Below are positions 10,328-19,573 of a DNA stretch of 64,000 nt, piece by piece. Source of the stretch: Aquibacillus albus (GTDB taxonomy: Bacteria > Bacillota > Bacilli > Bacillales > Amphibacillaceae). Position numbers and translations under genes: made by a program. Each line of letters starts with the position of its first letter. Position 1 is the stretch's first letter. The notes beneath the pieces were generated by a model that did no database searches, was not told the DNA's origin, and saw only the letters and a program-made list of their open reading frames with translations. The DNA is taken from positions 16,302 to 80,301 of the forward strand of contig NZ_JAFBDR010000022.1 of NCBI RefSeq assembly GCF_016908325.1, written 5' to 3'.

Positions 10328-11152
10328 ATGAAAAAAAGAGATCTGTTAACTCCAATCGGTATTACCTTTGGATTTCTCATGCTAATGTTTGGAATTTTAA
10401 CAAGCGGTGGGACTAGTGAAGCCGTATCTTTTGTCCAGTTAACGTCCGTTTTAATCGTTCTTGGAGGCATTATTTCAGGAATCCTAATTAATTTTAATTT
10501 GGATCATATCAAAGCAACGCGCTTTGTTCTTGCACAAGCTTTTACCAGGAATGAACAAAGCTTACCTATCTTGATTGACTTGTTTGTTCGATTATCTGAA
10601 CGAGCGAGGAGAGAAGGCTTATTAGCATTAGAGAACGAGTTAGATAATGTAGAGGATCCTTTTATTCGAAAAGGTGTGTTACTAGCAATAGACGGTGTTG
10701 AGCCAGAAGTTATTAATGATATTATGACCGCAGAGATCATCGCAATGGAAGAAAGGCATCAGACTGGTAGAGCAATTCTTGAAAAAGCAGGAGAATATGC
10801 ACCTGCATGGGGAATGATTGGTACTCTAATTGGATTAGTACTAATGCTGAATAACTTAACGGATCCATCCACTCTTGGTCCGAATATGGCTGTTGCTCTT
10901 TTAACAACTTTATACGGAACTGTTTTATCAAACTTAGTATTTATTCCAATGGCAGCAAAGCTTGAGATGAAATCTAATGAAGAAGTTTTTCTTAAGCAAA
11001 TTGCAATCGAGGGTGTAATTGGCGTACAATCCGGACAAAATCCTAGAATTTTAAATGAAAAGTTAAGTGCTTTTTTATCTGGAGATATGAAACGGAAAAA
11101 TGAAGATGAACTAGACGCTGAGTATATGGGGGAAAGCGTCAATGAAGCTTAG
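10328..11152 (+). CDS. motP: Flagellar stator subunit MotP (MotA/TolQ/ExbB family)
   Basis: MotP forms the membrane ring of the MotP-MotS stator, which in Bacillus species is sodium-driven. The protein has 274 residues. Two N-terminal helices include GITFGFLMLMFGI. A cytoplasmic torque loop is followed by two more helices, including GMIGTLIGLVLMLNNL, a typical MotA motif near residue 165. The start is ATG 10328 behind agggagagag, giving the B. subtilis-like N-terminus MKKRDLLTPIG. The longer opening from a TTG at 10202 has no ribosome site. It overlaps motS by 11 bases, suggesting translational coupling, and probably shares the ccpA transcript. Confidence 0.93.
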   Translation: MKKRDLLTPIGITFGFLMLMFGILTSGGTSEAVSFVQLTSVLIVLGGIISGILINFNLDHIKATRFVLAQAFTRNEQSLPILIDLFVRLSERARREGLLALENELDNVEDPFIRKGVLLAIDGVEPEVINDIMTAEIIAMEERHQTGRAILEKAGEYAPAWGMIGTLIGLVLMLNNLTDPSTLGPNMAVALLTTLYGTVLSNLVFIPMAAKLEMKSNEEVFLKQIAIEGVIGVQSGQNPRILNEKLSAFLSGDMKRKNEDELDAEYMGESVNEA

Positions 11153-11888
11153 GAAGAAAAAGCGATTGGATAAAGGAACCCCAAAGTGGATGGTTACATA
11201 TGCAGATATGGTAACACTAGTTTTAGTTTTTTTTATATTACTATTTTCAATGTCTCAAATTGATTTGGTGAAATTTCAAGCTATCTCAGAGTCGTTTCGT
11301 AATCGTATGATTTTCGATTATTATCCTTCTTCAGTACCAAACGAAAACCCAACAGAGAATTCTGAAATAAAACAAGAGAATGAAGGATCTATTGACTTTG
11401 ATAACGGTGAACGAGAAAATGAACAGGATTCCTTAGATAATTTATTACAGGAAGTAGAAGCTTTTCTTGATCAAAATAATTTAAATAATGTTATTGCTGC
11501 AAATCGAACAGAGCAAGGGGTTGTATTGACCTTACAGGAAAAATTATTATTTGAATCGGGAGAAGCAGCTATCTTAAGTTCTGGAATGCCATTTCTTGAC
11601 AAGGTTGGTACACTTTTAAGTAATATCCCTAACCATGTAAGAGTTGAGGGACATACAGATAGCAGACCTATTTCTAACTTTCGTTTTCCATCAAACTGGG
11701 AATTATCAGGTGCTAGAGCCAGTAGTGTTATTCGGTTTATTATTGACAATAACGGAATCGACAAAAGACGGTTTATTGCTGTTGGTTACGGTGATACTAG
11801 ACCTATTGCTGAAAATAATTCACCGGAAAATTGGAGTAAAAATCGACGAGTAGAAATAGTGATTTTAGAGTTAGATAAAACAAACTAA
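11142..11888 (+). CDS. motS: Flagellar stator subunit MotS (MotB family, OmpA-like C-terminus)
   Basis: MotS is the ion-carrying, peptidoglycan-anchored half of the stator. A short basic N-terminus leads into a single helix, WMVTYADMVTLVLVFFILLF, in which Asp22 is the expected ion-binding residue. A Glu/Asn-rich plug and linker (residues about 50-100) precede an OmpA-like domain with VEGHTDSRPIS, NWELSGARASSVIRF and NRRVEI. At 248 residues it is close to B. subtilis MotS (YtxE). Assignment as MotS rather than proton-type MotB rests on the ccpA-linked context and on similarity. Confidence 0.93.
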   Translation: MKLRKKKRLDKGTPKWMVTYADMVTLVLVFFILLFSMSQIDLVKFQAISESFRNRMIFDYYPSSVPNENPTENSEIKQENEGSIDFDNGERENEQDSLDNLLQEVEAFLDQNNLNNVIAANRTEQGVVLTLQEKLLFESGEAAILSSGMPFLDKVGTLLSNIPNHVRVEGHTDSRPISNFRFPSNWELSGARASSVIRFIIDNNGIDKRRFIAVGYGDTRPIAENNSPENWSKNRRVEIVILELDKTN

Positions 11889-11899
11889 AAAAAACAGGG

Positions 11900-11942
11900 A
11901 AGGTTTGATCTGTCATTAAGATCAAACCTTTTATCGTTTTGT
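11900..11942. terminator. Bidirectional terminator between motS and acuC
   Basis: Perfect 12-bp arms aaggtttgatct/agatcaaacctt with an A-run on the left and a T-rich tail on the right. It serves the convergent motPS and acuABC units. Confidence 0.88.
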
Positions 11943-11965
11943 AGGAAATTATATAATTTTAGTAA

Positions 11966-13141
11966 TCAATAATCAGTTCCAAATTTACGTTGATTTTTTA
12001 TAATTTGTAATGTTTTTTCTAGATTTAGTGCATTCTTCTCAGTTATTTCTAGTTTTCTTGGGATTGGATGGTAAATTCCAGTAGGATCCTGCCAGCTATG
12101 TGGAATCTGAATAGGAGCTACTTTTTGCCATTTTGTAAGCCAAGATTTTGGTAATTGATCTTTAAATGGTGTAGATCCTGTCATGACAGCCCATAACTGC
12201 CCCCAAGCTCTAGGCACCACACGCCAAATATCATAGCCGCCACCACCAAGTGCAATCCATTTGCCTTTACAGTATTGATGCGCAAGCTTGTGTGCTAATA
12301 AAGGGATCTTTTCAAAAACGTTCATCGTAGTGTTCAAATGGGTTAAAGGATCATAACTGTGAGCATCTACTCCATTTTGTGTTATGATGATGTCTGGTTG
12401 AAAGTATTCTATTACTTCTTTGAAGGCGATTTCATATACGTGTAAAAAGGACTCATCCTCCGTGAAAGCATCAATTGGAACATTAAAGGAATAACCATAT
12501 CCTTCTTTAATCCCTCGTTCGTTGCTGTTGCCTGTCCCCGGAAATAGATACCGCCCTGTTTCGTGAATAGACAGAGTACATACATTTGGATCATCATAAA
12601 ATACGGATTGAACACCATCACCGTGATGTGCATCGGTATCTACATATAAAACACGTAAGTTATATTTTTTCCTAATATATTTAATTGCTATTGCACCATC
12701 ATTATAGATACAAAATCCAGATGCTTTATCCCGAAAACCGTGATGTAGTCCTCCACCCAAATTTAGTGCGTGCTGTATATTACCTGTTAGGACATGATCA
12801 ACTGCAGTCAGTGTTGCTCCAACAAGTAAGGAAGAAGCACGATGCATGTCTTGAAATATTGGGGTATCCTCAGTACCTAAACCAAATTCAAGACCTTCAT
12901 CTTCAGCAAGTAATCCGATACTAGCTTTTTTTACTGCTTCTATATATTGTTTATCATGAACTAACTCTATTTCAGCATCTGTTGCAATTCGAGGTTCTAC
13001 CAAATGAGACGAGTGAAGTTTTCCCGTAGCTTCCAATAACTCTTTAGTCATCCTTACTCGTACTTGATTAAATGGATGATCCGAATGAAATGTATATTTT
13101 GTAAATTGGTCAGAGTATATAAATACAGCTTGACAATTCAT
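11966..13141 (-). CDS. acuC: AcuC, class I histone-deacetylase-like protein deacetylase
   Basis: AcuC removes acetyl groups from acetyl-CoA synthetase and so counteracts AcuA. Zinc-deacetylase fold motifs are LNLGGGLHHGFRDKASGFC, YNDGAIAI, VLYVDTDAHHGDGVQ (catalytic His-His-Gly-Asp), HETGRYLFPGTG, QNGVDAHSYDPL and LGGGGYD. At 391 residues it matches B. subtilis AcuC. The ATG at 13141 overlaps the acuB stop (TAATG) with ggag just upstream, giving translational coupling. A nine-residue longer opening was rejected for that reason. It is the last gene of acuABC. Confidence 0.95.
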   Translation of the reverse strand: MNCQAVFIYSDQFTKYTFHSDHPFNQVRVRMTKELLEATGKLHSSHLVEPRIATDAEIELVHDKQYIEAVKKASIGLLAEDEGLEFGLGTEDTPIFQDMHRASSLLVGATLTAVDHVLTGNIQHALNLGGGLHHGFRDKASGFCIYNDGAIAIKYIRKKYNLRVLYVDTDAHHGDGVQSVFYDDPNVCTLSIHETGRYLFPGTGNSNERGIKEGYGYSFNVPIDAFTEDESFLHVYEIAFKEVIEYFQPDIIITQNGVDAHSYDPLTHLNTTMNVFEKIPLLAHKLAHQYCKGKWIALGGGGYDIWRVVPRAWGQLWAVMTGSTPFKDQLPKSWLTKWQKVAPIQIPHSWQDPTGIYHPIPRKLEITEKNALNLEKTLQIIKNQRKFGTDY

Positions 13142-13785
13142 TATTGTTCTCCATTCGTATTCGGCCATAACACTTCATAATTTTCCTCGACCAGGTCTTT
13201 AATAATTGATAAAGGATTCATGGTTTGAATTCGAAAAACAATTACTTTATAGTTCGGATCATCGTTAAACGGATAAACGAGTATAGAGCTAATATTCATT
13301 TTTCTTTTACCTATTATCGAAGTAACCTCTGGTAATACCCCGATCTTATCTCGTACTTTCACTTCGATTTGTGAACCTTGTACGTTTGTTCCCGTTAACT
13401 GGATTAATGTATAAAGCATGTCTTTTTCTGTAACAATTCCAACTAATTTTTTTTCTTGGATGACAGGCAAACATGCAAACTCCTCCTCATAGAAAATAGA
13501 AGCAATTTCTTCTACAAAATCAAGCGGATGAATGGTAACTACAGGTGTACTCATTATAGTATGAATTTCATTTTGTAATTCAAGGTGATTTTCATTTTTA
13601 TCGAATATGGATGGACTCGCATCACGTACGTCTCGGTCTGATACAATTCCTATTACTTCTTTTTGATTATTAACAATGGGAATATGACGAATATGATGGT
13701 TATTTAAAAGTGTTAGAGCTTCAGCTATTAACGCATTCGGAGGTAAGGTTATGACGTCAGTCTTCATTATTTGTTTGACTAGCAT
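13141..13785 (-). CDS. acuB: AcuB, CBS-pair and ACT domain protein
   Basis: AcuB has 214 residues, exactly the B. subtilis length. Two CBS motifs (IMKTDVITLPP with HIRHIPIVNN, then IMSTPVVTIHP with ACLPVIQEKKLVGIVTEKDM) form a Bateman module at residues 1-135 that probably binds an adenine nucleotide. An ACT-like region follows. Its exact role is unclear; it is thought to act with AcuA and AcuC in controlling acetyl-CoA synthetase and acetoin/acetate use. It is the middle gene of the operon, one base from acuA and overlapping acuC. Confidence 0.94.
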   Translation of the reverse strand: MLVKQIMKTDVITLPPNALIAEALTLLNNHHIRHIPIVNNQKEVIGIVSDRDVRDASPSIFDKNENHLELQNEIHTIMSTPVVTIHPLDFVEEIASIFYEEEFACLPVIQEKKLVGIVTEKDMLYTLIQLTGTNVQGSQIEVKVRDKIGVLPEVTSIIGKRKMNISSILVYPFNDDPNYKVIVFRIQTMNPLSIIKDLVEENYEVLWPNTNGEQ

Positions 13786-13786
13786 A

Positions 13787-14440
13787 TTATAACCCCTTTC
13801 TAAAAGAGCGATATTTCTCTTTTTCTAAAAATCGTAAACGATCAAATCTTTCTATAGATGATGTCGGGACATTTTTTCCTATTCTAACCATCAGGCAATT
13901 AGCAGGATGGGATATAATTTCTGGATCATCTGTAGGCGCTGGTTTCAACCCCCCTGCGCTCATCATCTTTTCCATAATTTTTCGATAGTTCCACACACTA
14001 AGCTTTGTTTCGTTTAAATCCCAGTGCCAATAATATTCTGTCGAAATAATAATGTAGTTTTCCATCATACTATCCATCATTGATAGTTTTAACATGTATG
14101 ATCCGAGTTTTATTCCTCGATAAGGATATGCTACTTCTATCGCACCAAGCTCTAATAAGTCTTCCATTTTGTAAAGAGACCAACGTTCCATTGGATCAGG
14201 ATAAAGAAAAGTAACATACCCAACGATCACATTATTGATTCTACTAATGATAATGCGCCCTTCTTCTAATTTTGCAATGTTAATTAATGCGGCAAACTGC
14301 TTAGAGGATGGACGAAACGCATGCAGATTTTCATGAAATTGATATTCCTTTAACTCGTCTGCAGTAATGGGTCCTTCAATCATTACATCCCCGTAAGAAG
14401 TATTTAATGACAAAGAATGGTATGTTTTTATATGTTTCAA
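13787..14440 (-). CDS. acuA: AcuA, GNAT protein acetyltransferase acting on acetyl-CoA synthetase
   Basis: AcuA acetylates the active-site lysine of AcsA and inactivates it. The GNAT core contains GRIIISRINNVIVGYVTFLYPDP, ELGAIEVAYPYRGIKLG (the acetyl-CoA loop) and ENYIIISTEYYWHWDLNET; the C-terminal HPANCLMVRIGKNV is AcuA-specific. The start is TTG at 14440: aggtgg lies seven bases upstream, and the resulting MKHIKTYHS aligns with B. subtilis MEHHKTYHS. The upstream ATG at 14461 precedes that ribosome site. In B. subtilis acsA is divergent from acuA; here a PBP gene occupies that side, so the target is not encoded next door. Confidence 0.93.
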   Translation of the reverse strand: MKHIKTYHSLSLNTSYGDVMIEGPITADELKEYQFHENLHAFRPSSKQFAALINIAKLEEGRIIISRINNVIVGYVTFLYPDPMERWSLYKMEDLLELGAIEVAYPYRGIKLGSYMLKLSMMDSMMENYIIISTEYYWHWDLNETKLSVWNYRKIMEKMMSAGGLKPAPTDDPEIISHPANCLMVRIGKNVPTSSIERFDRLRFLEKEKYRSFRKGL

Positions 14441-14655
14441 CGTTACACCACCTAGATACACAGGTTCATTAACAGTTTCTATTATACAGGAAAAGTCTTT
14501 AGAATGTGTGTCAGAAAAAGGAAAAGACTCCCTTTTGTAAGTAGTTCCTATGCTGTGGAAGAAAGTTAAGGCAAACGGAAGTCCGCACCAGTTACTTCTA
14601 TTCTTGTAAGGTTCGATTTGCTATAAGATTTCATGTAAAAATCCCCTAACATTAA
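14441..14655. other. Intergenic region between acuA and the PBP terminator
   Basis: A TATAAT hexamer on the minus strand (14486-14481) may be the acuABC -10 box, but no good -35 lies at the right distance. I found no cre site. No acsA remnant is recognisable. Confidence 0.4.
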
Positions 14656-14694
14656 AATAGCAAACCAAATCCCTAAGCAATTTGGTCTGCTATT
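14656..14694 (-). terminator. Terminator after the PBP gene
   Basis: Arms aatagcaaaccaaat and atttggtctgctatt pair over 15 bases with one mismatch. On the minus strand the hairpin is followed by ttttaat, so it ends the PBP transcript. Confidence 0.8.
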
Positions 14695-14766
14695 TCTTCA
14701 GAAGAACGGAGCTAATTCTTTTGTTTTGTTAAAGATTCACCTTCATTTTGAAAACTTTAAGTGTTG

Positions 14767-17742
14767 TTACTCTTCTAGATTACTTTCATCTGAGTTATTG
14801 CTCCCATTATTTTCATCACTATCATCCTGATTTTCATTACCTGATTCATTATCGTTTTCATTACCTCCGATTCCCGGAATATCAGGAATCGAATCATTTG
14901 ATTTATCTGATTCATTTCCTTCATCTGATTCGGTTTCATCACCAGAATCTTCAGAGAAATCACCAACAACAACTTGTTCGGAAGCTATTGATTCGTGCCC
15001 AAAGTAATCTATTGCTTTTATTTGGTAAACAGCCCTACTATTAGAAATAGTAAACTCCAGTTCAGTAGTGCTACCCATTAAAGTAAAGGACGAATCTGGG
15101 TCATCTGCTTCAAATATTCGATAGCCTACTACATCTTTACTGGTTGATTCCTCCCATTGTAGTGAATCACCAGTATGAGTAACAGATGATGGGGGTTCAG
15201 GATCCTTTTCATCATTAGCTACTTCCTCCGTACTAGGAATTTCGATATCACTCCAGACTCCAGTGTTAGCAGGAATTAACTCACTTATATCATCGAGCTG
15301 GTCATACTCATTCTCTTTTAACCACTCTGGATTAAATGCAATACCATCTTCTTTAACGAACTCTTCTGGTGTATTTTCTCCAGCAATATAAGCTTCCTCA
15401 TCTATTGTCACATACCTTCCCTTAATTAGGCTATTATCACGCTCATTTGGTACTGAGTCAACATTATACAAGTCTGTTTTGACTAGTCCTAATTCATTAC
15501 ATAAATCAGAAGGAAGCATTCCAGAGGTTACGCAATAAGATCTTGAAACAATGCCACCGGGTCTTTCAAATTGTTGACTTGGTGCTAATAATTCTGGATT
15601 TATTTCTGTTGCTGCATTAACTAACTGTGCCCATAATGTAACATTACGATTGCTGTATCCACTATCTAGCACCTTAGGTGTATCGTATCCCATCCAAATC
15701 CCCATGGTGACGTTTGGATTTGTTGCAACAAACCATGTGTCATACCAGTCATTAGAAGTTCCTGTTTTACCAGACCAATCAACATTGGGGTTGGTTAAAT
15801 TAGCTCTTGCTGCAGTTGCTGTCCCTCTTTTTAGTACGTCACGCATCATATCAATCATTAAATAATTTGTCTGAGGAGTGAACACTTCTTCTGTTTTGGT
15901 CTCATGCTCGTATATAAGCTCTCCATCAAGTGTTTCTATTTTTTCAATCATGTAAGCATCAACAAAATTACCACCATTACCAAATGTTGCATAAGCATTT
16001 GTATTTTCCTCTATGGTTACCCCGTTTGTCACTCCACCAAGTGCCATTGATGGGTTTGAATGATCCCCTTCTGTTAATGAGGTGAACCCCATTTTCAGTA
16101 AATACTTAGAAACAGGATCCTCATTTATAATTTGCATATAAGTTTTTGCCGCAGGGACATTATGAGACTTATAAAGGGCTTCTCGTACGGAAACCAGACC
16201 ATAATTTCGGCCTGTATAGTTACCAGGATTCCAAGGCTCAGGCATACCAGGATATTGGAATTCAGTGTCTGTATCTGCAATAATAGAACCAGGTTGCATA
16301 ACTCCTTCTTCAAAGGCCGGTCCATAAACGAGTAAAGGTTTCATTGTACTTCCATTTGGTCTCCTAGCATCTGTTGCATGGTTTAATTCTTCGATTTCAA
16401 AATCTCTTCCGCCAACAAAACTAATAATTTTCCCTGTAGAGTTCTCCATTAATATACTTCCTACCTGAACAGGCTCCATTAATACCTCGTTTTCACCAGT
16501 CTCTGGATTCTCTACTAATACAGGATCACCTGTCTCATGATCAATAACTGGTTTATCCCGGCCATAATTATCATAATTGGCTGCTATCCCTTGAAACTTG
16601 TCATAAATTTGTTTGTCGATAGTAGTATGAATTCGGTAACCTCTTTGTGTTAGCTCTCGTTTGGCAAGTATCGTATATTCTTCTTCTAATATTTCGTTAT
16701 TGTCAATATCTTCTTTCGTATAGCCATCTTCTTCAGCTAATATTTGAGTAAGTATATCTGTTGCTCTTTCTTTTATTTCATTCGTCAGATACGGGTATTT
16801 GTCAAGTGTTGAGGGCTCAGGTTCGGTAAAATCAGCGACAATATCGTAATGAATCGCTTCTTGATATTCCTCCTCGTTAATTACTTCACTTTCAAGCATT
16901 CTGTTCAGGACAGATTTCATCCGATTTAGACCTGGCTCTAATCCATCTGTACCCTTTTGTTGTCCGTTATTACGAAATGGTGTGTAATAAGACGGGCTTT
17001 GTGGAAGACCCGCAATAAACGCTGCTTGTGGCAAATTTAACTCCTTCGCATCAACGCCAAATATACCTTGAGCAGCTGTTTGAATACCTGCTATATTTCT
17101 TCCGTTAGCATTTCTACCAAATGGAACGATATTTAAATACGCCTCTAAAATCTCATCTTTATCGAAGAAACGTTCAAGTCTTAATGCCAATAAAATTTCT
17201 TTGGCCTTTCTCTCAAATGAAACTTCGTTGGTTAGTATCTGATTTTTGATTAATTGTTGTGTTAGCGTACTTCCACCAGTTTTAACAGATGCATTAGTGG
17301 CTTCTTGAACGACAGCCCGTAATATCGCCTTTGGAACAACACCGTTATGTGAATTAAAATATTCATCTTCCGTAGCGATGATTGCATCTTTAGCGTATTT
17401 AGAAACTTCGTCTAACGTAATTTCTTCTCGAAATAAATCTGAATTTAGTTCACCAAGATAAACATTATTAGTAAAAAATAATTCCGATGTCTCTTCATAA
17501 TTGTAAATATCTCTTTCCATATTTTCGCGTGGGCGTATTTCCTCATCCTTTACCAAGGAAGCGAAATAACCTGCACCAACTCCACCAGCAAAAAATAACC
17601 CAACCACACCTGCAATGATGAAAAATAGAATGACATTCCAAATAACATCATATGTAATTCTAAAGCCTTTAAAAATAGATCCCTTTTTCCACCAATCTTT
17701 CAATTTCGTTAAAAGATTATGAGTAATTTTTTTGTTATCCAC
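14767..17742 (-). CDS. Class A penicillin-binding protein (GT51 + transpeptidase + FN3 + acidic tail)
   Basis: This bifunctional peptidoglycan polymerase has 991 residues. One membrane helix (about 30-55) is followed by a GT51 glycosyltransferase with the catalytic motif ATEDEYF near residue 124 and GGSTLTQQL. The transpeptidase has STMK near 464, SHN and KTGT near 659. A fibronectin type III-like domain (about 835-920) and a roughly 65-residue tail of Ser, Asp, Glu and Asn follow. The start is GTG 17742, six bases after aggaggt; an ATG 21 bases further up precedes that site. The acidic tail suits a high-salt wall. The gene is not at this position in B. subtilis; I would not name it beyond PBP1A/1B-like. 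Confidence 0.93.
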   Translation of the reverse strand: MDNKKITHNLLTKLKDWWKKGSIFKGFRITYDVIWNVILFFIIAGVVGLFFAGGVGAGYFASLVKDEEIRPRENMERDIYNYEETSELFFTNNVYLGELNSDLFREEITLDEVSKYAKDAIIATEDEYFNSHNGVVPKAILRAVVQEATNASVKTGGSTLTQQLIKNQILTNEVSFERKAKEILLALRLERFFDKDEILEAYLNIVPFGRNANGRNIAGIQTAAQGIFGVDAKELNLPQAAFIAGLPQSPSYYTPFRNNGQQKGTDGLEPGLNRMKSVLNRMLESEVINEEEYQEAIHYDIVADFTEPEPSTLDKYPYLTNEIKERATDILTQILAEEDGYTKEDIDNNEILEEEYTILAKRELTQRGYRIHTTIDKQIYDKFQGIAANYDNYGRDKPVIDHETGDPVLVENPETGENEVLMEPVQVGSILMENSTGKIISFVGGRDFEIEELNHATDARRPNGSTMKPLLVYGPAFEEGVMQPGSIIADTDTEFQYPGMPEPWNPGNYTGRNYGLVSVREALYKSHNVPAAKTYMQIINEDPVSKYLLKMGFTSLTEGDHSNPSMALGGVTNGVTIEENTNAYATFGNGGNFVDAYMIEKIETLDGELIYEHETKTEEVFTPQTNYLMIDMMRDVLKRGTATAARANLTNPNVDWSGKTGTSNDWYDTWFVATNPNVTMGIWMGYDTPKVLDSGYSNRNVTLWAQLVNAATEINPELLAPSQQFERPGGIVSRSYCVTSGMLPSDLCNELGLVKTDLYNVDSVPNERDNSLIKGRYVTIDEEAYIAGENTPEEFVKEDGIAFNPEWLKENEYDQLDDISELIPANTGVWSDIEIPSTEEVANDEKDPEPPSSVTHTGDSLQWEESTSKDVVGYRIFEADDPDSSFTLMGSTTELEFTISNSRAVYQIKAIDYFGHESIASEQVVVGDFSEDSGDETESDEGNESDKSNDSIPDIPGIGGNENDNESGNENQDDSDENNGSNNSDESNLEE

Positions 17743-17765
17743 GATACTACCTCCTAATTTCAATC

Positions 17766-17774
17766 TATATTATA
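17766..17774 (-). promoter_or_regulatory. Extended -10 promoter for the PBP gene
   Basis: On the minus strand TG-C-TATAAT lies about 25 bases upstream of the GTG start; no clear -35 box is needed for an extended -10. Confidence 0.5.
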
Positions 17775-17861
17775 GCACAAACTATCCATATTCAGCAGTA
17801 AGTGAAAGGTGAAGTTGTTACTAAATATCAACTCAATGTTAGCTATTACCGATAACATCTA

Positions 17862-17890
17862 TTGCATTTTTCAAAAAGATATGCTATTAA
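17862..17890 (+). promoter_or_regulatory. Possible tyrS promoter
   Basis: TTGCAT, a 17-base spacer, and TATTAA preceded by TGC (extended -10). It lies just ahead of the T-box leader. Confidence 0.45.
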
Positions 17891-17929
17891 TGGATAATAA
17901 TTATTTGAATAGGAAATGGCGTTGAAGGA

Positions 17930-18148
17930 ACAAAGTAATGAAGTAGCTCCCTTTTTCAGAGAGCTGACGGCTGGTGCAAGTCAGTATATAGCTACTTGAT
18001 GAATTACATTCTGGAGCTTCTTCTGGTAGTCAGAAGACGGTGAATCTCATCGTTATGTTTTTCTTAAGTGGCAATACATATGTATTGCAACAAGGGTGGT
18101 ACCGCGAGTATAAACCTCGTCCCTTTTAGGGGGCGGGGTTTTTTATTT
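17930..18148 (+). ncRNA. T-box leader (tyrosine) of tyrS
   Basis: A T-box riboswitch senses uncharged tRNA-Tyr and antiterminates tyrS. The conserved T-box AAGGGTGGTACCGCGA is at 18092-18107. An AGAGAG/GGTGCAAGTCAG element typical of stem I lies near 17957-17987. A TAC triplet at 18005-18007, in the expected specifier position, reads tyrosine. The competing terminator uses arms aacctcgtccc and gggggcggggtt (18113-18141) with a T tail. The Tyr specificity fits the downstream gene. Confidence 0.92.
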
Positions 18149-18193
18149 TTGCATTTTTTTTACTATCAACGAGTAATAGAGGAGTGTAGTTAA

Positions 18194-19462
18194 ATGGATA
18201 TTTTGGAAGATTTAAGAGCTAGAGGATTAGTTAACCAAACGACAGATGATGAGGGCTTACAGAAGCATTTAGATGAAAATGTTGTTACTTTGTATTGTGG
18301 ATTTGATCCGACTGCGGATAGTTTGCATATTGGGCATTTACTACCTATTTTAATGCTCAAACGTTTTCAACTAGCGGGTCATAGACCGATTGCTTTAATC
18401 GGTGGAGGTACTGGAATGATTGGGGATCCAAGCGGTCGTTCAACTGAAAGGCAATTAAATGATTTTGATACAGTACAAAACTTTGCTAGCAAAATAAAGG
18501 AGCAATTAGCAGGTATTTTAAATTTTGACGAAGGGGAAAATTCAGCAGTAGCAAGGGATAACTATGAATGGTTATCTAAAATGACAATTATTGATTTCTT
18601 AAGAGATGTTGGAAAGCATTTTGGAATTAATTATATGCTTGCCAAAGATTCTGTAGAGTCACGCTTAGAAGCTGGGATTTCTTTTACGGAATTCAGCTAC
18701 ATGATTTTGCAATCAGTTGACTTTATGAACTTATATGAAAAAGAAAACTGTACGTTACAAATTGGTGGTAGTGACCAGTGGGGTAACATTACTGCAGGTA
18801 TGGAATTAATCCGAAGAACAAAGAGTGGAGAGCAAGAGGCGAAAGCATTTGGTTTAACGGTTCCTTTAATTACCAAAGCAGATGGATCTAAATTTGGTAA
18901 GACTGCTGGTGGAGCGGTTTGGCTTGACCCAGAAAAAACATCTCCATATGAGTTTTACCAATTTTGGATTAATACAGATGATCGAGATGTGATTAAATTT
19001 TTGAAATTCTTTACGTTCCTTGAAATGGATGAAATAAGTGCATTGGAAAGGGAATTAGAAGAGGCTCCAGAGAAACGTGTGCCACATACTCGTCTTGCAG
19101 AAGAGATGACGAACTTAGTACATGGAGAAGAGTCCTTGCAACAAGCACAGAAAATTACTGCAGCATTATTTAGTGGAGATATAAAATCGTTGAATGGAGC
19201 AGAAATTGAACAGGGATTTAAAGATGTACCTTCAATTACACTGGGAAAGGTAGAAATTGGTTTAGTTGAATTATTAGTAGAAGCAAAAATCTCTCAGTCT
19301 AAGCGACAAGCTCGTGAAGATATTCAAAATGGAGCAGTGTACATCAATGGTGAACGGAATCAAGATTTAAGGCATGTAATTAATAGTGATGACCGCATTG
19401 ATGATAAGTTTACCATTATTCGTCGTGGGAAGAAGAAGTATTTCTTAATTCGTTTTGAATAA
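18194..19462 (+). CDS. tyrS: Tyrosyl-tRNA synthetase
   Basis: The enzyme charges tRNA-Tyr with tyrosine. It is a class I synthetase of 422 residues, the usual bacterial length. The HIGH box is HIGH in TADSLHIGHLLP (near residue 45), the KMSKS-equivalent is KFGKT (near 235), and GGSDQWGNI binds the amino acid and tRNA. The C-terminal S4 RNA-binding domain (about 355-420) contains SQSKRQAREDIQNGAVYING. The start is ATG 18194 behind gaggagtg. Expression is controlled by the T-box leader, and the gene is monocistronic with its own terminator. Confidence 0.97.
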   Translation: MDILEDLRARGLVNQTTDDEGLQKHLDENVVTLYCGFDPTADSLHIGHLLPILMLKRFQLAGHRPIALIGGGTGMIGDPSGRSTERQLNDFDTVQNFASKIKEQLAGILNFDEGENSAVARDNYEWLSKMTIIDFLRDVGKHFGINYMLAKDSVESRLEAGISFTEFSYMILQSVDFMNLYEKENCTLQIGGSDQWGNITAGMELIRRTKSGEQEAKAFGLTVPLITKADGSKFGKTAGGAVWLDPEKTSPYEFYQFWINTDDRDVIKFLKFFTFLEMDEISALERELEEAPEKRVPHTRLAEEMTNLVHGEESLQQAQKITAALFSGDIKSLNGAEIEQGFKDVPSITLGKVEIGLVELLVEAKISQSKRQAREDIQNGAVYINGERNQDLRHVINSDDRIDDKFTIIRRGKKKYFLIRFE

Positions 19463-19473
19463 CTTAGAGAGGG

Positions 19474-19508
19474 ACTACCTAACTGGTATGCTGGTTAGGT
19501 AGTTTTTC
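19474..19508 (+). terminator. Terminator after tyrS
   Basis: 10-bp arms actacctaac/gttaggtagt followed by ttttt. Confidence 0.88.
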
Positions 19509-19573
19509 TTATAAGATTAAGAAAGTATATAATATTCTTGAGCCTATCCCCAGTTTGGTAATACAACTAAAAA

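Noticed and set aside
10759..11142. 127-codon minus-strand frame inside motP
   Set aside because: Antisense shadow of motP; no ribosome site or promoter, and no family resemblance.
14748..15044. Open frame opposite the 3' end of the PBP gene
   Set aside because: Shadow of the repetitive Ser/Asp/Glu codons of the PBP tail; no ribosome site, and the composition is biased to His/Tyr/Leu.
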